From Symbiodinium microadriaticum (taxonomy: Eukaryota > Sar > Dinophyceae > Suessiales > Symbiodiniaceae): a DNA stretch of 64,000 nt. The DNA is taken from positions 263,885 through 327,884 of the forward strand of contig LSRX01000598.1 of NCBI GenBank assembly GCA_001939145.1, read 5' to 3'. The translations under genes were made by a program, and so were the position numbers. Below are positions 22,700 to 35,113 of the stretch, piece by piece. How positions within the stretch are numbered: position 1 is the first letter of the stretch; each line of letters opens with the position of its first letter. The notes under the pieces are model-generated. The model had not been told where the DNA came from. It searched no databases and saw only the letters and a program-made list of their open reading frames with translations.

Positions 22700-24100
22700 G
22701 AACCAGAATCTGGTTCTGCGTCCGCGCCAATTGTAAGAAACACGTGAGCCCTTCTCAATTAAGAAAGACAAAGGAGAACTCAGTGGTTGTTTAGAGGGTG
22801 GGGTCTGTTTTCTCTCGTTGTAACTCGGTTTCGTCACAAAGAAACTCATGAAGCCACCATGGCCCCCTATCAGTGGCTGGAACTCAAAGAGCTTGTACAA
22901 TCTTCCAATGCCACAACTCAAATCTGAATGATTCGGGAAAGAAGCGGCTTCCCTCCACCAAAATCCATATGCATTCGGTCATAAGTAAAGTATGTCGAGC
23001 TTCTTAAGCTTCATAACAGGAATGGAAGAGCTGCTCGCTTCTTTATACCATGTTACAACAAGACTAACAAGTCAAATTTTCGTGTGCTAGCAGCAAGAAC
23101 AGAAGCAAAGGCCAAGTAAAGGTCCCACCCGTCTTCTCCTCATGGAAGGAATGGAGACACACCTCTATACCTTTTAGGCTTCGTGGGAATTAAGGCAATC
23201 ATGTATCCGGAAAGGATTCGTTGTTCCTCCGTTAGTAAAACTTTATATGCTAAACATGATCCTGGCTCAGAACATAGTCGAGCTCCATTGCACCATACTA
23301 CCAGCACAAGTGTTAAAGCTCCTGCCATCCTTGAATGCAACAGCCCCAAACCTCTCCTCATGGCCTCACACCATTGGTGGAAACACATTTTTCTCTTTAT
23401 GGTCTACGGTCTACGGAAAGCAATAAAACGCTTGACCTACCTCTTGGGCAAGGCTGATCTTGACTCGGTTATGATTTTGCTCGATGAGAGAAGGGTTAGT
23501 ACCGCCAGTAATTCAAGCAATTGAAAGCTCATTTACTAGGTTACCCAATCGCAGCTTTACAAGCTTTGGGGAAATTCGAGCTGGCGATGTTTTCGCAACC
23601 TGCAAATATCCCCTCTGCCGTGATCCACTGCTTACAAAAACCAGGCTCGGCTGGATCATGGGGGTGGGGGGGCGACAAGCACCGTTGCCCATGATTTCAC
23701 CTCATACCTGCACCTTTAAACCTATGTATGAGTGCTCATGAACCCTCACGTGGCCCCATTTACCCCGACGGTTTCGCAAGTAACTGTAGACTGTAGATCC
23801 ACGTAAAACTACAGCTTCGGCTCATATCGACGTGACACTACCTTGTCATGGATTGTCTAGATCAAGTGACGCCTGCGGCGACATCAACACCTGAATTATC
23901 GTGGAACTTGTTCTGCAGGTTTGCTGTAGATCGGCTGGGCCAGGTTTTCACCCCTAGGAGAACCACACGAGAACGAGCCGAAGCGCCACTGAGTCAGCAA
24001 ACTGGCCGCCAGAGACATCAAATGAAGCTCTTTCTGTAATTCTCAACCGCATTGCATGTGAAACGAGCTTTGCATGTAAGTCTGAAAAACCCAAGACATT
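22700..24100. other. Stretch without confident gene
   Basis: It seems somewhat less GC-rich than its surroundings. Short open frames occur on both strands (for example 23183-23524 plus, 23140-23388 minus), but none shows a motif or clear splice sites. Confidence 0.4.
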
Positions 24101-24331
24101 CTACAGATCTTGGCCCTTTCGGCAGCCAGGCCTCGTGTGTGTCAGCCCTGAAAGGTGAAACCCATCCCCAGAACCTGAACACTTCATCTGATCCTGAATA
24201 AACTCAATTCCTCTTTCATAGGCGCAGGAACGGTCCAGGCGGTTCCAAATCCTTGGCACGGGCTCTTTCTTGCAAATGCTCGGTTTGCTGGATTCTGCAT
24301 TGATGCTCTCACATCGGTCAGAGCCAGACAT
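24101..24331 (-). CDS. Unidentified possible exon
   Basis: The minus frame encodes MSGSDRCESINAESSKPSIC, then NRLDRSCAYERGIEFIQDQM and ends at a stop. Possible coding exon with no recognised family. 24332-28920 holds no other exon I can support apart from repeats. Confidence 0.3.
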   Translation of the reverse strand: MSGSDRCESINAESSKPSICKKEPVPRIWNRLDRSCAYERGIEFIQDQMKCSGSGDGFHLSGLTHTRPGCRKGQDL

Positions 24332-24769
24332 TGCTCGATTTCAAGTCTCGCAACTCGCCCATGGCAGACAAGACATCACGACAACTGGCTGAACTACAAA
24401 TGAAGTGCACCAAGACGTGGCCAGGCCCGACAGATTCAAACCACCAACCTACACTACACCCCAGTCACAAACCAAGCAAAATCTACCCATAACCCCTCCA
24501 CCTCCAAACGAGCATGCACAATGGCACACCCCAACCAGCGACCATGAGTACCTTCCTACAGACCAAGGCCTCAAAGCGCAGAGGAATGAGCCAACGGCAT
24601 CCACACATCTTGATGCTGCAGCTGCAAGCTTCTGCTTCTTCCATCCTCACTTGTAGGTTACAAACACCAAGCCCGCCAACCGAAAGCCTCGATGCCGGAA
24701 GCCTGGCATTGTGCCCGCCAAGCTAGGCTCCCGGAGGTTCAGGGAATACCTATACCTGACGATATAATG

Positions 24770-24875
24770 TCCATTATTAAGACTATAACACTATTTCATT
24801 CATATACATGTATATATATATATCATTATCATTATATGATTTAAATCATTTGTAATCATATATACCTCTTTAATA
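24770..24875. other. AT-rich patch with palindrome
   Basis: About 100 bp of AT-rich sequence with a (TA)n run and a perfect 14-base palindrome ATGATTTAAATCAT at 24836-24849. Function unknown. Confidence 0.6.
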
Positions 24876-27559
24876 TGGATTAGGAGTTCCGACTAAGGCA
24901 TGGGCCCAGTTGCCCGTGAGCTTAAAAGGACTTCTTCTCGTCTCCTCACGGGCCTGACAGCGAGGATCGCCAGTTTAGGGTGTTGGTTCTTGGTTTTTTT
25001 GTCGCCCTTTTCCAACTAGCAGCTGCTTCGCAGGGTTTAGGGTCAGCGCAAATCATCTATTGTGGGAGATGCACCGTGTCGTTCCAGCTTTCTTAGGAGT
25101 ATCTCCGGCATTCTGAAGGCTTCGCATTGCGCGGGGAAGTTGAAAAGTCGTGACTCGGGTCGCTGGAATCGCAGATAGTATGGTTTTGCGTTTTCGGATC
25201 TGGGGTCGTGGCTTCGATACTCGCATACGATCCTGTGTGCTCGTCAGCTCAGAAAGCCACGGTGACTTCACAATGCTTCAGGGACAGAGCAGCCTGTACA
25301 CGAAGATCTTGGGGACGCGGAATCTCAAGAGATCTGTTGTGGAATCCGGGTGGGCACTCAGCATAGCTCCAGAAGGCAAGCAAGTGAAACTCCGAAGCGC
25401 CAGTACGGGAGTCGCGCAGATCCCTTTTCCCAGACCACCCCACCTGTGGCGAGCCCAGTGGAGATGGAGGGCCATGGTTGACCCTCACTGCCTCAGACTG
25501 AGAACTCTGCTTCAACGCTACGGCCGCTACAGCTCGGCTACTTGTACCAGGTTTTCGGAGATTTTCGAAGTTCAAACAAAAAAAACCAGAGAACGGAGGA
25601 GATCATGAAGCTTGTTCACGCTTGTTCACAAGCATTGGAATGTATAGGATAGCATTGCTCACACTTCCTTTGCCGTCGTGTCCTGCTTGTTTCCTCCCTC
25701 ATATTGCGCGGAGCCCTCGTGTTTGTCACCCGGCTGGTCTTGCAAATGAGCTGCATCCCACCCAGACCCCACCATGCGAGGAGCTTGAGATCTGCACAGG
25801 TCTCATGTATGCTTCCCCGTCTGTTTAGAGAAGGGGCAAGCTGGTGAGTGTACGGAGCATATAGCTCAATCTCTTTGACAAATCACATTCTACGTTCCCT
25901 ACACTCAAAAAGGTAAGCGGCCTGGGCGTGCACCGCAGAGGAATACTGAGTTTGAGACCTCGGCCGACCAGATCCACTCAAGCAGACAGATTGACATCTG
26001 ATCTTCTTGATATTGGGCGGGGCACTGACGATGAGGTCCTGATGTTGGGATCCCACAGACGACACCTAGAGCTTCACGCCTAAACTGAGACCCCAAATCA
26101 TTATCGCTGTGCGGCTGCCGATGCCCAGATTCCTAGAGTGTGACCAATGTGCTTCCATGTTTGATGCAGCTTTGGGTGAGTTTGTGCAGGTGGAGTCAAC
26201 TTTGCTGTTGTTTCTGCCGTTATTTTCGTTCACTTCACCAAGAGTTACACGAGTTGAGAACCACTTCGCAATGCTGCCTGAACCCAGCTCTGGGAGCAAG
26301 TCCAGCCCTCGAAGCAGAGACACGTTAAAGCCTGCACGCTTTTATCGGGCTCAGCGTTCGGAGCCTCTCCGCATCAGACGGCCGCAAGCGCACCTGAACG
26401 GCGTTGTGAAAGCGGGACGACAGACCAGGGGGTCTCAGGATTGCAAGGTTTAGGACCAAAGCACTGCACCGAATCACACCCACTGCTGAAGTCTTCCGCA
26501 GAAGTTTGCAATAGAAACTCTCATTGTCCGGATAGCTCCTTCACGCTGCATCCCCTGCTGCTGTCGACGGAAAACTCCCCTTCTGCAACACAACCATTGC
26601 GACGAGGTTCCCGAACAATCAGATACTTAGAAGAGCGCATGTGCCGGAAGCAGCAAGGTCAACGGGCTAAGCCGCCATCGAACCAGAAATGTCAGGTCCC
26701 TGCACTGGCATCATGAACCGCAGCCACAACATCCGTAAAAATCCACGAAGGTCATTGCCCCTGCAGCCGCAAAGAAGCCTGCAGCCGCCCTGGGTTGTTT
26801 GGAATCACCGAGGCGTCCAGGCCCCAGAGCTGCAGCATGCTAAGAACAGGACCTCCAAAGGTCTGGGCTGTTTAAGCTCCGCGCTTTGGAGCCTAGGTCC
26901 CTTGGGGCTCAACGCTCTAAGCTTCGGTCTCCTTAGATCTTGGTCACTCAGTTAGAACTTGGGGAGGGGATGGGAGCCCTTAAAGACAAGCCCGAAGCAT
27001 GCCAAACCCCTCTGGGAAGCGGGTACTAGAAGCAGATGCAGACGCATGTCCAAAGGCACAAACTCTTTCGAAAATTGGCTACTCCCTCCAGTACAGGCAT
27101 GGCAAAACCCGGAGCGAAGTCCTCGAAGCCAGTGCCACAGAACCCCCAAACAACAGCAATCTTTGGGACTGCGGCCTTGAATCACGCTGCCCTTGCCTGA
27201 CATTTCTGCCATTGGGCACTTTCAGGGCATGGGGCTAGGCAGAGGATGAAACTTAAACCCTAAGGGATGTCTGCCTTTGGATGTGAATGGATTCGGGGCT
27301 GCTGAACTACCACTTGATGTTGGTTGTGAGCCTTCGTGGACTGGTCACTACCCATTGTCGACTACTGCACTTTGCACTACCAGTGCCGCTGCGACGAACG
27401 TGACTGCGACTACGACTGCCGCTGCTGTTGCTGCTCCTACTTGATCTAACCCCGACTTGGATCCTGCATCAGCTGAGCACCGGTAACCAACTGATACTGC
27501 TCCTTGCTACTGCCACTGCTATTGCCTCTGCTGCTGCGATTACGGCTCCTGGTCCCACT

Positions 27560-28192
27560 CTCCTATTCTGCTACAGTCCTACTCCTACTTCTCCCACTGC
27601 TACTACTACTACTGCTACTACTACTACTACTTCTTCTTCTTCTTCTTCTACTTCTACTTCTACTTCTACTTCTACTTCTACTTCTACTTCTACTTCTACT
27701 CCTACTCCTACTTCTACTTCTACTTCTACTTCTACTTCTACTTCTTCTACTGCTTCTAGCACTACCACTACTACCACCACCACCATCACCACCACAACCA
27801 CCACCACCACCACCACCACCACCACCACCACCACCACTACAACTACTGCTACTCCTGCTGCTGCTGCTGTTGCTACTGCTGCTGCTGCTGCTCCTGCTGC
27901 TGCTGCTGCTGCTGCTGCTACTACTACTACTACTACCACCACCACCACTACTACCACTACCACTGCCACTACCACTACCACTACCACTACCACCTCTGCT
28001 AGCACCTCTGCTACCATTACTACTACTACGACGACTTCTACAACTACTGCTGCTGCTGCTACTGCTACTGCTACCACCACGACTACTACCACCACCACCG
28101 CCACCACTACCACTACCACTACTACTACTACTACCACTACTACCACCACCACCACCACCACCACTACTACGACGACGACGACGACGACGGCG

Positions 28193-28245
<53 letters not shown>

Positions 28246-28250
28246 AACTA
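27560..28250. repeat. Mixed trinucleotide field (ACT/ACC/TCT/GCT)n
   Basis: About 690 bp of NCN and NTN trinucleotides that change in blocks: ACT, TCT-ACT, ACC, GCT, ACC-ACT, ACG, then (GCT)n. Because the period is three, long frames stay open on both strands (Thr/Ser/Ala-rich, Leu/Pro-rich, Val/Ala-rich). I regard these as artefacts, although a Thr-rich secreted protein cannot be excluded. Confidence 0.9.
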
Positions 28251-28557
28251 ATGCTGCTGTCTTCCCGCCTCTACCGACCCCTTTGGATGCCAGCCCAAAC
28301 TCGAAACTTCAACAAAGCACTCAAAAACTTTCCCTAAAGTTAAACAATCAGCTGTTGAAGGGCACAGGGTTCTTGAGTCAATCTCCGGCCAGGCACCGTC
28401 CGACCGCGACTTTCCTCAGCTCTGAAACATCTTCAGAGAGTTTGTCCGATTACTGGTGCCCATCTGTAAAATGGGGTTTCCCGGAAAGAAGCACACACGA
28501 GTAAAGTAAGTAAATCATCTCTTTCCTTCTGTGTCGGGCAGAAATTCTCGCTCTCTC

Positions 28558-28559
<2 letters not shown>

Positions 28560-28602
<43 letters not shown>

Positions 28603-28653
28603 ACCAGGGCTACGACCGAGGGTTGCCCCTCTCTCTCTCTCTCTTTCTCGCTC

Positions 28654-28684
<31 letters not shown>

Positions 28685-28735
28685 GTCTCCCTCTCTCTCC
28701 GTCTCTCTCTCTCTCTCTCTCTCCCTCTCTCCCTC
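28560..28735. repeat. (CT)n microsatellites
   Basis: Two CT runs separated by about 35 bp of unique sequence. Confidence 0.95.
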
Positions 28736-28921
28736 CATGCACAACCACTGGAAACAAAACAGCCTGAACAGCCGAAGACACAAAAGACAGGGCGCAATAT
28801 TCACAGTTCGATTGAACAAAACGAGAATGCGATAACCTTGACCGCCCTGCGCCCTTCTCGCTCCAAGTAGCCCAAACCTGTGACGATCACGAAGCGGTCG
28901 AAAGTGCCAGCATCCAGGGCA

Positions 28922-29022
28922 TCAGGGACAATTCCTTGACAGAAGCTCGAGACGTGATTCTGCCGACTTCAAGCTTCTAACCTCGGCACACGTGTCATGT
29001 GCTACTGCGACCGCCTCAGTAC
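28922..29022 (-). CDS. Unidentified helical exon
   Basis: The minus frame encodes STEAVAVAHDTCAEVRSLKS then AESRLELLSRNCP and a stop. It is helical and charged; family not recognised. Confidence 0.35.
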
Positions 29023-29204
29023 TTCTCTGATAGTACCATCTGCCTGGAGCACTGCAAGGAGTCATCGAGTGAGAAGCCCACAGCCGCAGACTACAGCGTC
29101 CTCGAATCACCTTCCCCAGGACTATTGCGTGGACAGACTGCGCAGACAGCCTCTACATCTGCATCTTTCAATGCACAGAAAGCCTAACAAGAACATGCTT
29201 CGGG

Positions 29205-29395
29205 AACTGCTAACCTTCGTTGACACTTCTGATGTTGCGGAGGGCGGTGCTCAGCCTGGAATCCAGCAATTCAGCCACTTCCGAAACCTTGTCTGCCGAG
29301 CAGCGTGTCAGCCACCAGTGCACTCCCGCCAAGCTGGCGCCCAGCGAGAGGTCGTGCAGATCGATGATGCCTTCGGGAGGCGCGTAGACCGGATT
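29205..29395 (-). CDS. Unidentified exon with DLHDLSLGASLAGVHWW
   Basis: The minus frame reads NPVYAPPEGIIDLHDLSLGA, then GVHWWLTRCSADKVSEVAEL and LDSRLSTALRNIRSVN. Composition and helix pattern look strongly coding. I recognise no family; the WWLTRC and IDLHDLSLG segments would be good search seeds. Confidence 0.5.
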
Positions 29396-30544
29396 CCGTC
29401 ACACGGGCAGAAAACTGAGATCTTGTTGAGCACTTTGCAAACCTCACAAAATCAAACGACAAAAGGAAGACGACGCAAAACAAACAACCGGGAAGGAGTG
29501 GAACTATGAATCCTACCCCCGTGACAACCGAAGCTCCACCTACCCAAGCGCTATGCAGCCTGTGTCACGAAGACAACCGCATTCTAGCGGGGGAAATGCA
29601 GTCAGCGTTTGGGCTTGGGTTTCTTTCTCTTTCCCACAGCATCCGCCTCGGCGCGCCGGCTCTAATGATTTAATGGACACATGATGGCACGTGTGAACCC
29701 ATATCGTCGGCTGCAACACCTACGACACATAGCTAGAAAACATAGGACCAGGACTGCCAGCGCATGCGGCCCCGAATGACTTCTGACAAGCCATTGCTTG
29801 CTGAGTCGAGGGCTTACCTGAATCCCAAATCATGTGGCCATCAAGCTTACGGTCAGCATAGGAGCTCAGGGGTGCCCGCTGAGGCTGGGAGTTCTGGGTC
29901 CGAAAGCAGAGCTGCCAGGATCAGGCGACTCTCATCGCAACTATGTCCTGCACCCGATGCGAGCACCCTGCACCAGTAAAGCCCCGTGTGCCAGATATTG
30001 TGCCAGTACCAAATATCCTACTCAACAAGGCCAGAGTTCTGCGCGCTCTTTGGGTCCAAGTGGCCGGGCGAGCGCAGGAAAGCCGGGAACGCGCCCACTC
30101 GTCGCGCAGAGGCAAAGAGAGCAAGCGACAGCTCCTGCACCAAGAATAATTTGCCCTGGTTGGATTGTGATTCTGATGGGCCTGGACACAGGGTCTTGAA
30201 TCTCAGTGGCTCTCGCGACTTTCTGGTTTTCGGATGTTTTTTGTGTGTAGAACTTCTGCATAGCACCGCTTCGAGTCGCCTTGGACCGTGGGCCTGGGGT
30301 GGCTAGGCCCACGAAAATGCCAGGACAGACAAGCAAAATATTTCCGGAATGACACCTATTGCGAATTGGGACGGGACGGGAATGGGGGTTGAAGTTAATG
30401 TGGAAAGATGCGGACGGGGAAGTTTCGTGGGCTGCGCAACCCTTGGCAAATAATCTAGCGTGGTTCGGGAAAGCTTTTGTAGGTTTCCCTGGGCCGACCA
30501 TCTGAGAAGCCTTTAACCAAGCTTGCCGAAGAGTCTTCTGAAAG

Positions 30545-30715
30545 CAAATCCCGAACCCTAGTCGAGTAGACTTGCCCCTGGACCCCGCCTCATGGCGGAC
30601 GGCATCCAGGATCCCGTCGTGAAGTTCCGGGTCGGCACCCAGGCTTCTGCGGCTCATTCGGTTCCGGAGCTCCGGATCTACAAGGGTCAGATTCTTGGCC
30701 AGCCCCTGCTAGCCC
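30545..30715 (-). CDS. Unidentified exon with LVDPELRNRMSRRSLG
   Basis: The minus frame encodes GLAKNLTLVDPELRNRMSRR then GADPELHDGILDAVRHEAGS. It is open from a stop near 30710 and well coding in appearance. The duplicated DPEL(R/H) spacing of about 18 residues may be a short internal repeat. Family not recognised. Confidence 0.5.
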
Positions 30716-31159
30716 TGCCAAAACTCAGAAGAGGGCATCATTGATCCCTTGACGGGCCAGACTCCCAAAACTCTGAATCCAAGATGCCAAGAAAAGGCAA
30801 CCTGGCCTCGTTGCAAGCCCGAAGACCGTCAGACTCCGTTGCCATTCCGAAGCTTGCCCGCACCTTTGCAGCAGGCCATACAAGGTGCTCGAGCTTGTGG
30901 CCTGAAAAAAGCTCCGGGTTTTGGGGCTCGGATTTCACAACGCAGACTATGGCCATTCGCGGAGAACGCGTCGGCGTGAAACACCTGGCGTGAGTTCTAC
31001 CAGGTACCAGCGGGTCTGCATGGTGTGTTCTCGGCCGTACCGACCAAGGAAAGCAACAAATCTGCTGCACCAGCCCTCTTAAAGCAATACCCAACATCAG
31101 ATCATCGGAGAGCTCGTGGAGAGCACTGAGTAACACACACCATACATGCAAGCATCATG

Positions 31160-31640
31160 CTACAGATCAGGCCGCGGTTCAGAGCGGTCAGGCTTGACTG
31201 CTTCCGTATCCAAATCCTCAGCGTCGTCGTCGTCCTCCGGCTCAAAATCGAAATGCTTGTCATCGCTCGTGCCACAGATGTCCACGTCCCAGCAAAACCC
31301 TGCCATGTCTTCACCCAATGTCAGTGCATCCACAAGTCCGTCACCGAAATTCTCGAGGACATCATCGCATTCGAACTGAAGAGTTGGGTGGTGGAGAGCA
31401 TATCCTTTGGGATTTGGCAGTGCCGACAACGTGTTCCTGTTGCAAACCTTCTTTGTGAGCACTTCCAACACTTTGGATTCTGCCGCCTTGCCTGCAGGGG
31501 CGTTCCCGATGTAGTGGTAGGGACTTCCTGGTTTGGTACTCTTGGCCTGCCTCCAAACAAGGTCCCCTTCCAATGCCAGTTTCTGGCATATGACACACCT
31601 CAGTCCACTTCGCCCTTCGTCTCCGCGCCGCTTCGCGCTT
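31160..31640 (-). CDS. Probable 3' exon with acidic tail
   Basis: The minus frame reads LRCVICQKLALEGDLVWRQA, YHYIGNAPAGKAAESKVLEV, then FWDVDI-like and DFEPEDDDDAEDLDTEAVKP before a stop at 31160. The very acidic C-terminus and a C-x-x-C start suggest a real last exon. The family is not recognised, and the exon start between 31780 and 31620 is uncertain. Confidence 0.5.
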
Positions 31641-31814
31641 CCCTTCCCACTACCTGCACGCACTTCGTTCAAAAGGGATCCTGCGATCCAGATCCATGCA
31701 CATATCCTGGGAAACATGGCGGGCCAAGCCGTAACAGCTATCTTGCTGTGAGCAATCAGGAACTTGTGATGCATGCACATAACCCCTGGGTATAATTATA
31801 AGCAATTGTTCATG

Positions 31815-32030
31815 CATGTGTATGTATGTATGTATGTATGTATGTATGTATGTATGTATGTATGTGTGTATGTGTGTATGTGTGTATGGATGTATGGATG
31901 TATGGATGTATGGATGTATGGATGTATGGATGTATGGTATGGATGTATGGTATGGATGTATGGATGTATGGATGTATGGATGTGGATGTGTATGTGTGTA
32001 TATACATATACATATACATATATCATATAT
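31815..32030. repeat. (TATG)n / (GGATGTAT)n tract
   Basis: TATG units become GTGTATG and then an 8-base GGATGTAT unit repeated more than ten times. Confidence 0.95.
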
Positions 32031-32141
32031 ACATATATTGTGTTGATTTATTTGTATTTTCGTTTATTTGATTATGTGTGTGCAAGTCTATGCGTATCTG
32101 TGGTGCCGTTCCTCGTTGGCAACCTTGTATCGCGGACATGG

Positions 32142-32153
32142 CTTGAGCCAAAA
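32142..32153 (-). other. Possible relic of dinoflagellate spliced leader
   Basis: The minus strand reads TTTTGGCTCAAG, identical to the last 12 bases of the 22-base dinoflagellate spliced leader (…CCATTTTGGCTCAAG). It is followed at once by CCATG. Such relics mark genes re-inserted from trans-spliced mRNA. The upstream bases (GGCAGC) do not match the rest of the leader. Confidence 0.4.
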
Positions 32154-32344
32154 GCTGCCAAACGCTTCCAACCAATGATGTTCGGGATTTGGGGTCCAGG
32201 CGTTAGGGCCTATGTACATCTGCCGATGTGTGTGTATGTGTATACATATATATACACACACACATGCTTATTGTTTCTATTTGTTGCTTTCAATTTGTTT
32301 AACTGTTTTCTATAGGTTGGTTGGGTGATTCATTGATTGATTGT

Positions 32345-32460
32345 TATATAGATAGATACATGGATAGACGGATAGATAGACAGATAGATAGATAGATAGA
32401 CAGATAGATAGATACATAGATAGATGAATAGATGGATAGATGGGTAGATCGATGGATAGG
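32345..32460. repeat. (GATA)n tract
   Basis: About 115 bp of imperfect GATA/GACA/GATG units. Confidence 0.95.
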
Positions 32461-32689
32461 GATCTGGCTGGCTAGCTAACCAGCTCGCTAGCTAGCTAGG
32501 AACATAGGTAAGCGGCAGGTAGGCGTACATCTCGCTTAGGCCACAGAAGCAAGACAACAGCGGGAGAGTCAACTACGAACACCCGCTAGACATCTCAAGC
32601 TGCATGGATATGACTATGACGAGATGATGATGTGATGCACTAGAAGTATCTGGTCGAGATTGCTTCAGAGTTCGAAGCCTTCAGCCCAC

Positions 32690-33095
32690 GTACATACATG
32701 CATGCATTCATGCATAATTACATACAGACAGGCACATGTATGTACTTATATACATACACACCTGCAGACATCCATACGTTCATCCATCCATCCATCCATT
32801 CATCTATGCATCCATCCATGCATCCATAAATCCACTCATCCATTCATTTATGCATCCATTCATTTCCATTCCATTCGATTTCCACTTCCCTCTCCCTCCC
32901 CTCAATTCCCTTACCCAGCCTGCCCTTCCCTTCTCTTTCCTTCCCTTCTCTTCCATTCCATTCCATTCCATTTTCCCTCCATTCCCCTCCATTCGCTCCC
33001 ATTCCGTTCCCTCCCTTGTCTTTCCTTCCCTTCCCTTCCCTTCCGTTCCATTGCGTTTCCCCTCTCCTTCCACTCCGTTTCCTTCATTCATTCCG
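32690..33095. repeat. (CATC)n then (TTCC)n tract
   Basis: CATC/CATT units pass into CCATT and TTCCC pentamers: a 400-bp pyrimidine-biased field. Open frames through it are artefacts. Confidence 0.9.
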
Positions 33096-33379
33096 ATGTA
33101 TGTACTTTCTTCATGTACTTGTTGCTGTGTCCGAATGCGTGCCTGTCTCCTTCCCGGGCGCACACAATCATGGGTTAGTCTGTCATTTCCTGCTAGAGAG
33201 AGATGGTTGTGACCCCAACCGTGCCGCGGCACGCCCGCATGACTCCGTTGTAGCAGCTGGTATCCACGCTGACATGGCTCCTTCCAGGGGCCGCAAGCAA
33301 TGTTTTGATGCTCACACTCGGACCCATCCAGGCGAGGTCTGAAGGCAATTGGGCTCGGGGTGTACGGCTCGAGGAAGCC

Positions 33380-33480
33380 AGGAATGAGTTTAATGCCAGG
33401 GGTTCTGGATTTTACAGCGTGGGCAATTTCTTCGAGCATTGATTCAACTTCAACCAGACCCGGAAATCTCCTTCCCTGCA
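33380..33480 (-). CDS. Possible exon
   Basis: The minus frame reads PGLVEVESMLEEIAHAVKSR then TPGIKLIPGFLEPY. It looks coding (amphipathic helix followed by a strand), but no family is recognised and splice sites are not placed. Confidence 0.35.
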
Positions 33481-33579
33481 AGCCTACACAACTTTCATCA
33501 AACAGTGAAGTCAGCATTGTGCGGCCCTCAAGCCACAGGATCTCGCGGAGTATTCTTTTGGGCTCGGTCTGGGGAATTC

Positions 33580-34990
33580 ACATCTGCGGCCCATGATAAA
33601 GCCGTGCAATGCCAACGAAACACTCACTTGACATGTCCCTAGCACCCATTCGAGGCCAAGCTTCGCTTGCATCGATCCAAGGAGATGTAAGGCCCATTCC
33701 CACTGCCCACCCTTCTCCTTGAAACTTAGGGTCTCGATTCGGAAGTTTAAGTGTGTGGGGCTTGTTGTGGGGTGCTAGTGGCGTTCGCAGGTTGAGAATG
33801 CAGCCGAACAGGCCAGGAACTCGATATCCAACAACGATTTTTGTCAACACTTCAACTTCACTTAACAACACAGAAACGGCGAAAAGAACATGCCATAGAA
33901 TGTAACCAAAGGCAGCCGCCCTACGTCAAGTCATGTCCCATCAAGTTTCAGCCTATAAAACTTCATCCCCTTCAGTATCTCCCCCTCATATAGAAACACT
34001 CCCCACCTCCCCCCCGACTCAACTTTACTGAACATTATTTTGGGTGAAAATACTTCCATTACCAAGGATCCATGTATCGATCCTTATATTCCTCAGGGCT
34101 TCTTTCAGACCACACACCCTGCAGTCTTACATTCCTGCCGTTGTTGCAGCCAACACAAGCTTCCCCTGCAGACCCTGCACCCTACACTCCCGCTGCCCCT
34201 TGCAACCTGCAGCTGCCCTGCAGCGCCTGCAGTCCTACGTTCATGTGGCTCTCCCATGACAGCTGTGGAAAGGAAAACGTTTGGAAAGGGAACTCAACTC
34301 ACCCTTTCTAGCACACTCGCTCTTGCCATCGTACGGCTTTGGATGCTGTACCAGTCCTTACACTCTGAGACATAGCGAGAAAGAGAGAGGTAGATACAGA
34401 TAAAGATATGGATACGGATGCGGAGACAGATACAGATACCGGTACAGATACAGATGCAGATACAGATACCATTTGAGACAATTGGATAGAAGTAGAGAGA
34501 ATTAGAGAAGTAGAGAGAAGTGGAGAGAAGTAGCGGGAGGTAGAGAGAATTAGCGAGAGGTAAAGAGAACTAGAGAGAGTTAGAGAGCAGGAGAAAGAGT
34601 TAGAAAGAATTGGAGGGAATTAGATAGAGCTTTGTGGGAGAAAGACAGGGAGCGAGTGAGCTTCGATACAGGTCCAGAAGTTAGCTGTAGGTTCCGACAC
34701 AATGTTTTTACGTGCAGGTTCTGGGTCCCCAACCCTGAACCCTCTGAGCGACCCCTTCAGTGTCCCCCAAATAGACCACAATGCCTGCAGGGTGCATTCC
34801 CGGGCCAAATGCTTCCCGAAACAAGCATTTAAGATTACGAGGGGGTTAAAGCGAGGAGAAAGAGATTGCGACTGAAGAGCTCCTACTCTGGATTGGAGCA
34901 CATGACCCATGCATAATCATGTGCCGATACAAGGCTCCAGTGACGGGCCCAAAGTCAAAGAACAACAGCCCGCATCATCCCAACGGCTCG
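33580..34990. other. Stretch without confident gene
   Basis: It holds a CTGCAG-rich segment (34120-34230), GATACA units (34385-34470), and degenerate GAGA-AGTAGAGA and TTAGAGAGA units (34480-34640). No exon is supported. Confidence 0.5.
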
Positions 34991-35057
34991 GGGCACAGAT
35001 TCTGGCCGCTGACAACATCTTACAGAAGAATCGAATCAAACCCCCGGATTGACGTAC

Positions 35058-35113
35058 GAGTGTCAATGCAGCTGATGGCGGACACATAGCTGATGGTATC
35101 CTCGATCCGAGCC
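35058..35113 (-). CDS. PPR exon (type A)
   Basis: The frame reads ARIEDTISYVSAISCIDTRT; ISYVSAISC is the first PPR helix. Confidence 0.6.

Noticed and set aside
27428..28504. 358-codon Thr/Ser/Ala-rich frame
   Set aside because: Period-three low-complexity DNA keeps all frames open on both strands; no signal peptide or domain outside the tract.
32226..32270. Imperfect GTGTATA...TATACAC inverted repeat
   Set aside because: Explained by adjoining (TG)n/(TA)n/(CA)n simple sequence; no sign of a functional hairpin.
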